DNA of 64,000 nucleotides from Blastobasis lacticolella (taxonomy: Eukaryota; Arthropoda; Insecta; Lepidoptera; Blastobasidae). Position numbers and translations under genes: made by a program. The stretch is taken from NCBI GenBank assembly GCA_905147135.1, contig LR990041.1, positions 14,259,907 through 14,323,906 of the forward strand. Reading direction: 5' to 3'. This document shows positions 34,701-47,500 of the stretch, piece by piece (position 1 is the first letter of the stretch; each line of letters opens with the position of its first letter). A model generated the notes under the pieces. The model saw nothing but the letters and a program-made list of their open reading frames with translations. It was not told where the DNA came from and made no database searches.

Positions 34701-37700
34701 TGTCATTGAGCTGCGATGGCGATCCAATTACAATTGAATCCAGCCATTAGTAACAGTAGCAGAATACCAAAAACGTGTCGAACTGCATTTGTGCAGCGAT
34801 TACGATCCAATAACAATTTAATCCAGTCATAAGTAAATTATCAAACTGTGCTCAACGACATGAAAAGACACTCCTTTTCAAACACTATGCGGTGATTAAG
34901 CGGACTCTGCGCATTTACTGTTTGGACGCGGCACGTGCGTGTTTCTGTCATTAGTGTAGAACCTTCGTCTTACGGATTCAAAATGCGAATAAAATCTGTT
35001 TTAATTCCAGCATCACCAAAATACGTGCTGGAGACACGGAAGAACTCCGTGTATACTCTGCAGATCAAGAATTTGCAGCACTATGACGCCGACGAATACA
35101 CCTGCAAAGCCACTCAGGACCGACTGTCATACTATATCACTAAGCATATTCAGCTCATTGTACATCGTAAGTGCATTTTTCAATTCTCTAATATCGATTA
35201 CTTTTATAGAATTGTCAACAACATAGCATAGAATACTTATAAACCAGTAAATTTCTCATGAAACTATAAGTAATTAAATATTATTTTCATGTTTTTGTTT
35301 TTAGATAAACCTGTGATGTTCGATCCAGAGACGAATATTCCAACCACAGAACGAGTTCGTGAAGTATTCGCTGTGATGAATGCAATGTATGTTGATCTAT
35401 CTATCAATCTATGTTATCATTGAGCGAGCGTCGGAGTAAAAAAAAATTGAGTCTTTTAGTGGAGTGAACAATAAATGAATGAGCGAGCGGAGCGAGCTAG
35501 AAATTTTTGACGTTTGGACTTTAAAAGCTGCAGTGATCATTAAATTAATAAGCGAGCGAAGCGAGCTCACTTTTTTAGATATTTTTGGTCTTATCTGCAT
35601 AGGGTGATCCTCACAATAGTAATTTAGTAAAATCAATGTATAATATAAAAAAATCAATAAATAACCGCAACGAGCTAGGTGAATGATAAGAAAAGTATCT
35701 GAAACCTATGTTTGAGCGAGCGAAGCGACCTCGAAATTTTTGACATTTTGGGTCGAAATTTTAGATATTTTGGATTTTAACAGCAATGGGTAATCTTTAC
35801 AAAAGTAACATGGGAAAATTAGTTAATGAGCGACCACAACGAGCTTGGTGAAAGGTAAGAAAAGTAACTGAAACTTATGAATGAGCAAGCGAAGCGAGCT
35901 TGATATTTTTGATATTTTGAGCAATAAATTAATGAGTGTAGTAGTAGTATTAAAAAAATAAGGAACGGCAGGTGCGTTATCTGTCAAGACTAGACTTTAA
36001 TGTCACTGGTCGCCATAATATCCTCGAAATTGGAATACTAGGCATCCATTAACGAGCCCCAAGCATCTCGAAACCGGATCATAACAACAATTAGTGTCAG
36101 AAATATGTATCAAATCATATCAAATCAAAATTTCTTTATTGATTAGGACATTAAATATCTCTTTCAATCGTCAAAAAGGAGGGGGGTAGGAAAGTAGGAA
36201 GGAAACACACAGTGACACGCTGACCGCCCTATGTCTCTAGATAAACGTATCCCTCGCCAACCACAACCGAACCGGGCTCGACAATGCCAGACAGAGCCGG
36301 AACGCTATATTATATTATATACTCGTAGGTATGTCTAGTATAATTAAGAAAAACCACCTAAAACTACAGCAAGAGTAAGCCAGTCCACCAAGGCAGCACC
36401 CGTTCACGAGTATAACGCAGGGCCCAGCCATCGTCCAATTCAACCATATTTGAGGGAAAAGAGCGACCCGGCCCCCACGCCACCGCCAGACAGACTTTTA
36501 AGTGAGCGTGCATCACACATGCTGCATGTGATAGGTAGTTGCTCCCACCCTACTCTATCCTATCCCTACCCTATCGCTACCTTACCCCTACCCTATCCTA
36601 CCATTGCCTTAACCCTACCCTACCACTACCTTACCCCTACCCTACCACTATCTTACCCCGACCCTACCACTATCTTACCCCTACCCCACCCTATACTACC
36701 TTACCGCTATCTTACTCCTACCCTACCCTACCCCTACTCTAACTACTACCCTACCCCTACCCTAGCGCAGACAGGAGACACCATGTGTGGGAGAGGAAGG
36801 AAAATTAACGCCGCTTCCAAGGTGGTTCTCTGTGAGGGAAAGAAACGGCAAGAAACCCACAGAGCCTACGTTAATTCTTTTTTTTTTTTAAACATGTCTT
36901 ATGTACTAATACATTATTTGTCCTATATACTATCTTAAAAGTAAATACCTGTATAGAACAGCAGTTCAGTCCCATGGACTTTTGTCATTTACATATTCAG
37001 ATATACTATAATAACTTTTTTGACATAATTTGTTTTTTATAGCGACTTTAAATTTATTCACTGGTAAATTCTGAATATCTGTTGGAACCTTATTATAAAA
37101 GCGTACACATTGACCCATAAATGATTTGTGGACTTTGGCTAGACGACAAGCACCAGCAACAAGCTTATCTTTATTTCTCGTATTAATATTATGAACATCA
37201 CAATTCTTCTTAAATAAGTGTAAATTTTTATGAACATACATTAAGTTCTCATATATATATTGTGACGGCATTGTCATTATATCGATATTCCTGAATTTAT
37301 CTCTTAGTGAAGTTCTAGGTCTCAATTGATAAATCGCGCGAATAGCCCTTTTCTGCAATACAAATACATTGTGCCAGTCGGCAGCGTGTCCCCACAGCAG
37401 TATGCCATAGGCCATAATACTGTGGAAATAACTAAAGTAAACTAATCTTGCTGTAGCCTCGTCAGAAATACTCCGTATTTTCTTTACAGCATATGCTGCA
37501 GAACTTAGCCTTTTCGCCAATTTATCAATGTGAGGACCCCATTGCAATTTATTATCCAGGGTAAAGCCTAAAAATACTGTAGAATCAACAAAATTCAAAT
37601 TTTCGCCTTTTATTTGTACATTAGTGGGCACTGATCTAACATTTGGCAAAGAGAATTTTAAACATTTTGTCTTCTTGCCATTCAGTAATAAATTATTAAC

Positions 37701-40700
37701 CGTAAACCAGTTTACCACTTCTGCAATAGCCTTGTTCACGTCTTCATATGTTAATTGTTGTCTTTTTACTTTAAACACTAAAGATGTATCGTCCGCGAAC
37801 AAGACAATTTCATGGGCATCTTTTACAAAGTACGGTAAGTCATTTACATAAACAAGAAACAAAAACGGGCCCAAAATAGATCCCTGGGGGACACCCATAG
37901 AGACAACAGACCCCATAGATCTCTCTCCGTTCACATCAACTTTTTGAATTCTATGACTCAAGTATGAATTTAGCAAGTTCAGGGCCAAGTCCTTTATTCC
38001 ATAATGTTGTAATTTCCTGACCAAAATGTCATGATTAACGCAATCAAAGGCTTTGGATAAATCACAGAAAACCCCTAAGGCATCACGTGATTCCTCCCAC
38101 GCCCCAAAGATATGTTTAATAAGTTCAACACCTGCATCAGTTGTTGAACGACCGCGAGTAAAACCGAATTGTTTATGATGCAATAGGTTACTTCCATAAA
38201 AATGAGCTTTTAGTTGATTTAATATGATTTTCTCAAATATTTTACTTAGAGTCGGTAAAATTGAAACTGGTCTAAAATTTGTAGGATCCGTTGTATTACC
38301 AGTTTTCAACAATGGAATAACTTTACTGTGCTTCATCAGGTCAGGAAATTCACCATTATCAACACAATTATTAAATATATTCGCTAAGTGGACAGCAATA
38401 ACATCAATTACAGAGCTAATAATTTTTACTGACATACCATCAATGTCGGCAGTTGCTTTCATTTTAATAGTTTTAAAAGCCTTAACTATATCTTGAGGTG
38501 TTGCATGCTCGAACTTAAAATCGATGACACTCTCGGGTACATTTTGTTTTAACAAGGATTCAGCGAGTGCAGGAGACGAATTTAAGGATTTCGTAGTTGA
38601 CACTGGAATGTCTGTAAAAAATTTATTGAATGCCTCCGCAACTTCCGAGTTTTTGGTAACAACATTATCATTTATCTTTAAACTGTACTTAGTATCGCGA
38701 TTTGTTACTTTTCCAGTTTCACTATTTATTATCTGCCATGTGGATTTTACTACATCTGTGCTATTTTTTAGTTTGTGTTTAACGAAATTCGATTTAGCTG
38801 TAGCACAAACGCGTTTAAATAACTTCGAATAATGTTTAACATACTCAGCAAATTCTACGCTATTATTATACGCCCGTTCTGCATAGAGCTCATATAATTT
38901 ATTTCTACTCTTATGTATTCCTGCTGTCGCCCAATCGCTAAACATAAGTTTGCTGTTTACTGCCTTCACCTTTGGTTTAAATATACTATTACTTTCAGTT
39001 TTTGTCATGTGTAAAACCGAATTATAATATTCATTTGGGTCATCAAAATACTTTAAATTAGATGATTTCTCTATAATGTTATTTCTAAAACTGTTTAGAC
39101 GGTTGTTGTTAATTGGTACAAATTTAATAGTATTTTTTGTTTCTTTCCTCATATTAACATTAAACACAGCTAATTGACCACAATGATCGGATTGTAATTT
39201 GTTTATTACAGACTGGCTACATGCCTGAATATCACAAAAAATGTTGTCTAGACAAGTTGATGTAGTACTTGTTATTCTAGTAGGCTCTAAAAATAAGTTG
39301 ATTAAATTATGACACTTAAATAATGATATTAGCCTACCAGTATATTTACAAGATACGTCTAATAAATCTATATTAAAATCTCCACAAACAACAATATTTT
39401 TATTACAATTGCTAACTTTAATAAGGGCTTCATCCATAATTTTCTCGAACACTTGTAAACTTAGCTATACTCATTCCGTCGCTTCCATCTCCTCAAACAG
39501 GGCTCTTGCCTACTTCAGGTACTATACTTGGCATACTGTAATTATAAATAAATAAATAAATAATATTGATTAGCCAAATAATACAATACATCAACAAACA
39601 CAACATAACAGTACAATAAATAGTTATAAATGTCTTAATCCGATAAGAAATAATGTACCTAATTCTTTTCTTAAGATAACCTAGGTAATAAGACCTTTAA
39701 TACTAACATAATATGGTCTGAAATAAATGAATGTCGTGTGCGTTGTGTGTATGTGTGCGTATGTGTGTGTGTATGTGATATGCGTGTGTAGTTCACCAGC
39801 AATTGCAATGCATATGTTCGTGTTAACAGCAAAAATATATCGTGTACGGCGCACGCGGTGCCTCCGCCCAAGTTCACATGGTCCCATGAGCGAGCGCACT
39901 ACGAGTCAAACATCCCGCCCGACATGGTAAGTAAATCATTTTCAGGGTTCCGTACTCGAACTAAGCCTCCGTTGTCTGTCCGTCTTTTGTCTGTCTGACA
40001 GGCCTGTGTTATTGGAACCGAGACAGCTAGCTACTCAACATTGTCACAGAATGTATTGTGATTCTGTGGCCGCTATAATATCAAATACCAAAAATTTACA
40101 AAAAAATTACATGATTTTTTCGTCTTTATTTAGTTTTTTATTATTTATCTATAGTACGAGTAATAACAGCAACACATACAAGCGATATAAGTGATTGCCA
40201 TCCAATTACAATTAATTAGTAAATTAGTGGACTTGCTATAGGATCCCAAAACTTCCTCACCATACACAAGCTAACTTCTACTCTTACTTCTTCAAGGCTC
40301 TTCTTAAGGTCCACACTTGAAATCTTATGTATGACTTACAAAAAAGCTGTAATCTGGCATAAAAATCTTGTTGGTGGTACGGAACTTTTTGCATGGAACT
40401 TGGCCGGTTTTTAATGGATACACACACACTAGCGGTTCCCCGCGGTTCTCACCGTTCAACCCGAAACTGCTAACATTCATCTTTCTCGCAGGATCCTGTT
40501 ACTTTTTCGGGACATAAAGCACCATATCAGACACGGAAATAATGTAGTTTGTTGTAAAACCAGTTCTGTTCTTTATATGTTAGTAGGTATAGAATATATT
40601 CAGTGGTTGGTAGAATAAAATAATTTTTTTATTAAGAAATAGACCGGAATTGTAAAATCAGAAATTCCAAAATAAAAACGATTAGAACGCCATATAAATG

Positions 40701-43700
40701 AATTGTTGTAAGTTGGCAATGTTTTTATTTGTAAATAATTATTCATTCTGGAAAATATTGCGTCCTCATACATTCGAAAGTCACATACCTACATTGGTAT
40801 ATCTTCTTCTTATTTTCAGCCGTTTTCAACCTCTAGGGTGTGGCCTCTCGCAATATATTCCATCGTTGTCGGTCTTGTGCTGTTTTCAACCACATTGGTA
40901 TTTGGATTAGGGAAAAAAATATTATTTACCTTTACTACTAAAATACTAATCTATATTCTATCAGTCGTAGTCGTCCGTTCTATTATGAAATTCAAACTAC
41001 ATTTTTCTGTGTCTACAAGAACCATCATAGTTTACGGTTATTTATTACAGATCGTAATGTCAGAAGACAATACGACTTCAACTCTCATTCTCCGATTGGC
41101 GTCGGATGACGATCTTGGCACATACAAGTGTTCAGTTTCCAACTCCAAAGGGAAGGAAGAGATTAATTTCGACGTCAGAAAAGGCCTGAAGCCCACTCCT
41201 CCTGATCAGGTGCGTATTTTAAAACTCATTGTTTAGGAATCCCACCCATTTGGGGTGTCACGTAACCACGGCGAATTATAAGTTACGAGTGACTCGGTTA
41301 AAATATAATCAGTGAGTAGGTTTTCCATTCTTTCCACTTGACAAACAAAAAAGCCAGTCTTCAAATCAAATCATCTTTATTATAACTTACGTTTAGGAAT
41401 TATTTAGAAACTGATTGATGAACGTTAAGCCGAAACCCCCCCGACGACAAAAGTGGGGTGTCATAAGTTTGACGTACGCATTGTGACTTTGTGTGTCTGT
41501 CTGTAGCATCGTAGCTTCCGAACGGATGAACCGATTTTGATACAGTGTTCTCTATTTGAAAGCCAGTTTAATCGAGATGGTTATTTGCTTTGTTTCATTA
41601 AAATTATTTCTGTGGTTTAGAAAATGTTTGACTTAATCTTTAATTAAACTTAGTCCGGGGTTCTTCTTTCGGTTAGGTTATGCATAAATGTTTCTTGCTA
41701 TGGGAATTGTAAAATGACTTTAATTGGTGACTATTTTTTACAGATTGAGTTCGTTAGCAGTAATATTAGCTACATTGTTTTGAATGTGACATGTGACGAT
41801 TGCACTTTCACCACTAAAGATGATGTAGTGGCATTAACGAGCGATAATCTGCCAATTGATGGTAAGTTTTTGCAGTTTAAAATGCATTACTTATGTTTTT
41901 AGCATTCCCAATAAATATTTCAGTGTTTATTGCTAAATTATTAACCGGCCATGATTGGTTGGTATGTTCAATCCAAATTAAGGCACTCCATCAGCTTGTT
42001 TTTGATTTGGCCTTAGATATATGCTCACGATGTGACTTTGCACCGGCGGCATCATCATCAAAGCCCGTAACAGTCCACTGCAGGACTCAGGGCCTCTCTC
42101 ACGAAAGGGGAGGTTATTGCCATAATCTCCACGCTTAGCAGGCGGGTTGGAGAATGCAGTGTTTAAATAATACAATGGAAAATGCTGCTGCCCATTTTCC
42201 AGACTACGGAGACTCTTGATCTTATGCCTCGAAAACATTTGGCCTTGTGGTGTCCGGCAGAGTAGAATAGCACCAACCCCTTACCCTCATGGGTGTCGTA
42301 CAAGGCGACTAATGTTTTCGAGGCATAAGACCGGCGGCATAATGGCGTTGATTTTGTTTTCGCGGATCTGATATAATCATAGATAAAAATGGATAACAGA
42401 TTAATCAATAACAATAACATCATTATGTAATGTAGCTTCAGAACAGTCAACATATCAATAAAATCTTGTTGTAAATGTGTTAAATCGTTTAAGAATTCTA
42501 CAACAACAAAAGTGGCATAATTTTAAAGGAGATACAATGATAAACATTACAGGTTGGAATTGAAAGTTGAATTTGAAATTGACGAAACCCAATTAATACT
42601 CTTAAGACATTTATATTTTTGGTATTACGTTACAAAAATTTTGTACGCTTTTACAATGTTATATCTGGCGCCTTGGCGAGATTGATAACTGACGTCTATT
42701 TCAGTGCCACAAACCGTTGGCCAAAACTGGAACTAAGTGTTGCCATATTGAAATGTTATGACAATGCCTATAATAGCGACGCTGTCGCCGGGTCAAATAA
42801 GTTTGTGGCACAAGAGACTGCGCCATTTTATTTAATATGGTAACGGTGAGAGTTATTTGTTCGGTCAAGCATATCTTTATACTTATATATCAATGACGAC
42901 ATTAAATGAAAATAGAGAACATTGCGAAGTGTAGGTACAGACAGTTTATATATATCCCTATTCTACTAATTTATTTTTATTTAGAATAAGGGCACCGATC
43001 CGTCCGACTCGTACCTCTAAGGCATGAACCCCAGTGCCGCTATCGAATGCTAACCGATGCTCTTAGCGACTGAATATATAACAATGATCAAATCGTCATG
43101 TTCCCAAGATCACCACCATTATAAAGAGAAAATGTTTATATGCTTGTATGTTGGGCTTAATCCGCAAAACTACTAAACCGATTTTTAAAATTCTTTCACT
43201 AATAGGAAGCTACATCACTTCCAAGCAATACAGGGTATTTTTCATCCCGGAAAAGTCGTAAGATCCTGCGGGAATGAATGTTTACTTTACAGAGATCCGA
43301 ACGGCTAGTGATAATATATTTCGAATCTTTATTGTACAAAAACATTACATAATGATACAGTACAGTAACAGAGATGTACAAAGGCGAGCTTATACATTAA
43401 TTGAGTTTTCTACCAGCAAACCTAGGAGTCATAGGAACAGGTTTAACTTAAATGCAGGTACTAAAAGTGTACACTTAAAATTACGAATCTTTGTTCTACT
43501 GAATACCTAGTGCATAGTTCTGTATTGTAGGTACTGGTAAGTATGTTCTAACTATAGATAGTTATAATAAAATAAATATTTCCGGTTACAGGTTATTCTT
43601 TCCACCTAGTGCCGCATAATTCAGACTTTGAATCGGCTGACTGGGATATTGAGGGATACGACATTGAAGTTGACATAGCAGATACCAACTGTAAGTATAT

Positions 43701-44501
43701 ATAATCATAGCTACGCCGCTTGCAGGACACACTGGTTAGCATTTAGAAGAGTCTAGATGACTAGATGTTAACACGCCAGTGTCTAGTTTCGCGGTTATTT
43801 GGAATAAAAAGCTGGGTGGCTGTTCTCTTAGTCAACGGTTTTAGGCTTTTGAAAGTTACTGGCAGGAAATAGCACTTGATCAAGAAGAGAGAAGAAGAGA
43901 AGTGTGAAAGAATCGGGGAGAAGTCTTAGCGTAGCAGTGGGATTATACATGCTAACATAATAAGGGATTTTGCCTGCCTCGCGGTGCTGCTAGTTTTTTA
44001 ACGGTGTTTGTTCTGAAAAGCTGCTTGACATGATATCCACAGCCACGTTCTATCATCGCACCGCTCGCCATCGACAGGGACAAAGACGGAACAATTCGGT
44101 TCCACAGGAAATTTCTCCCACGCACAGTATGGCTCTTAAATAAGAAAGCTGCCTGTCACCTAAAGTGTGACCGATGCTAGGAGGATCAATGCGCGATAAA
44201 ATCAGAAATAAAGAAAGCAAAGCGAATCAAAGTCCTGTGACTATTTATACAAGTGGCAGTGGGCAGAGTACATAGCTTGTAGAACAGATAACTACTGGGG
44301 TAATAAAGATTTTCATTAAAGACGCAGCGTTGATCAGCGCCCGCAAGGTGGATCATCGACCTGGCAAAGGCCGTAAGTGCCAGATAGCCTTTGTTTAAAT
44401 TTTTTGTAACTGGCTATATCCAGTAAAGGGCGACTTTTGACTGATATGATTATGATTATGATTTATGATTATGATTGTTGAGAGAACTGCTTCACGCAAT
44501 A

Positions 44502-44533
<32 letters not shown>

Positions 44534-47500
44534 GCCCAACGCAAAGGAAATGGGCACCCTTCGGTAATGCGGTTGGAAGGGAGGAGGTGAACTCTCATGA
44601 GTATCCCAGCCGGCCGGCCCGACTGGTTATGCACGACTCGCCAAAAGAACCTAGGCGCATACGTACTAAACACCCCCTGGAAGCACCTGTAGCCATAAGG
44701 GCCTTTCAGGTTTCATCGGAGGCTACACCCCGTAGGGACGGGGTGCGCTCAACGTCACTCCTTACGGAGCATACGCTGGAGAATTTATAGCGAGACCCCA
44801 GAAGGGGGTCCCGCTGCCGTGGATTGGGATTGGGGGCCTACGGGGGCCGCTGAAACGGCATGGGGGGGCTCTGTTGAGTCGTCCTGAGCCTCCAGGAGGA
44901 GGTTCAGGGCGCTCGACAGTTCGTCGGGGGGATCCGCGAGGACGTGTCTCGGTCTCTGTACCACGTGGCCGGAGACCGGGCGGGGAGCGTAGGCTGCTGC
45001 CTCTCGCACGAGCGGGTTGGGGTGCTCCTCCGCGGCCTTGAAAAAGGTCTCGGAGAGCGTTCTAAGAAACTGCTGCAGGGTAGGCAGGTCCATGTCACGG
45101 TGTAGGTCCGCATTGCGGACGTACCATGGAGCCGCCGTTGCCCTACGGCAGAAGATGTTCTGCACAATTTGCAGTTTCTTAGTGACGTGGGAGCTCGCGT
45201 GAGCGAAGACGGGGGAGGCGTATGTCAACACCGGTCGAATGCACACCTTGTAGAGGGTTCGCTTGTTCCTGAGGGACATTTTACTGAATCGACCCAACAT
45301 ACTGTTGAGGCGACCCAGGTAGAAACGGGCGGTGCGGCACACTCTTTCGACATGGGGCCGGAAAGTGAGCCTTTTGTCAAGCGTGACGCCTAGATATTTT
45401 ACAGCGCGCTGCCAGGGAACTAGTTTCCCTTGCATGCGGAGGGGAGGGGGGTTTGGCAGGAGCACGCTGTCACCCCGTCTGCGCTTAACATCGAAGCAAA
45501 CCGCGGAGCTCTTCTCCGGATTCACTTCGATGCGCCACAGTTTGAACCAAGCTTCGAGCTTGTTCACCGCCTTTTGGAGCTTTGCCATGGGTGGCCTTCG
45601 CCCTTTGGCGTAGATTGCCGTGTCGTCGGCGAAAAGGGACAGTTGCACCCCGTTGTCGGGGACGGGAATATCGTTCGTGTACGATATATAGAGTAGGGGA
45701 GAGAGTACAGAGCCTTGCGGGACGCCGGCCTTCAGTTGACGTGGGGAAGACAAAGTACCTTCGTGTCTGAACCGAAAGGTACGGTGTTTTAAATAGGACG
45801 CTACTAATCGGACGAGTCGATCGGAGAGACCAAGCTTGTATAGCTTGTAAACAAGGCCTTCGTGCCAGACTTTGTCGAAGGCCTTGGCGACGTCGTAGAA
45901 TACTGCGACCGTCTTTTCTCTCTTTGGGTAGAATCCATTGAGGATGTATTCTACTATACGATGGACTTGTCTGGGGCAATTGTGTTTGGGACGAAAGCCG
46001 AATTGATGGGGAATAAGAACATCGTCTTTGAAGAGATGTTCTTTCATTCGAGAGAGCACTACTCTCTCGAATAACTTCCCTAGTGCCTTGAGGAGGCTTA
46101 TCGGGCGGTGGGATGACGCTACATTTAACGGCTTTCCCGGTTTGGGAATGCCTATGACTATGGCTTCTTTCCACGCGGTCGGAAAGTGGCAATGGTCAAA
46201 GCAAGCATTAAACATGATCGCTAACAAAGTAAGCACCTGCTCGGGGAGGTACTTAAGCGCTTGGTTGGAAATTCCATCCGCGCCCGGCGCTTTGTTAGAT
46301 TTGAGACCCTTGATGAAGGAGTGGATCTCGTCGGGGGACACAGTGACAGGGTCCGTGGTGGGAGGGAGCGAGGTCTCTTGACGGACTTCGTCTTCCACCG
46401 CACGCACGTGACCGGGGTCGCACTCCATGGTGCTAGGGGAGCATTGTGAAGCAATGCTATCTGCAAAGCATTCGGCTTTCTCGGTGTCCGCAAACGCAAT
46501 TGTGCCGTCTGGGCGAACAAGAGGAGGGATGGAGACTCTGGCGTCTGTACGAAGGGCTTTCGCCACTTTGTAGTACGCTTGATGGGACGGGGAAATCGTC
46601 TGCATGAGGTCCCCCCATTGGGAGTTCCTCATTTCGTCGAGACGTGCTCGCACTGCCCGCTGAAGTCGGTTCGCAGTGCGTCTGTACTCTGGGGTCGGAT
46701 AGAGTGCGGCCCTCCGGAGGGCTGCGTTTTTGGCTTTGATCAGGTTTCGAACTTCGAGTGGGAGTCCCTGCCGATTAACGACAGGGGCCACCACTTCGTT
46801 GTCCTTCAACGCTGACCGAATGTGGGACGTTAACGAGGTTACCGCAGCGTCGATTTTATCCGGACTATCGAAGTAGTCGGATGAAAAAGCGAGCGGCGAG
46901 TCGGGCGCGTCCATGACGGCCGCCATGGACTCTTTGAATCCTTCCCACTTCGTGAAAGTTCGCGGCAGTGGGGGAGAGATAGGGGTGGGGGAGCCTAGTA
47001 CTAGGGAGACTGGACGGTGGTCGGAGCCTAAGTCGTCGAGGGTGTCGATCGACCGGAGGGTGAGCGACACGCCCTTCACTAGCGCAAAGTCCAGTACATC
47101 GGGACGGTGATCCACTCTGTCTGGGTAGTGGGTAGGGGAGAGGGGGCAATACACGTCTAGGTCGAGAGACCGAACGATGTCCATTAAGTGGACACCGCTC
47201 GTGTTGGTGGAGGAACACGTCCAGTCGGTATGTTTGGAGTTGAAATCTCCGAACATAATAACAGAGTCGCCTAGAGAGAGAAGCGCTTCGAAGTCGCTTT
47301 TGAGTGGCAGGGAGCCGGCGGGGATGTAGACAGAGGCTATGATCAGGGACGGATGTCCTGTCATGCCTAGCTGCACTACGGAGGCCTCCATACTCGAGAG
47401 AGTTGGAGTTGGAAGAGGGGAGCAATGAAGCGATCTCTTGTAGTAAATGGCAGTTCCTCCACCACGCGATGACGCGGTGGGGGACCTGTCATCCCTGACA

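Noticed and set aside
36541..36768. Possible internal telomere repeats
   Set aside because: The unit is cctaccctacc-like, not the insect CCTAA/TTAGG repeat.
36450..36938. 162-codon plus-strand frame rich in Pro/Tyr/Thr/Leu
   Set aside because: Generated by the cctaccctacc minisatellite; no gene features.
45485..46192. 235-codon minus-strand frame inside the LINE
   Set aside because: Out-of-register frame within the GC-rich ORF2; the RT motifs are in the 980-codon frame.
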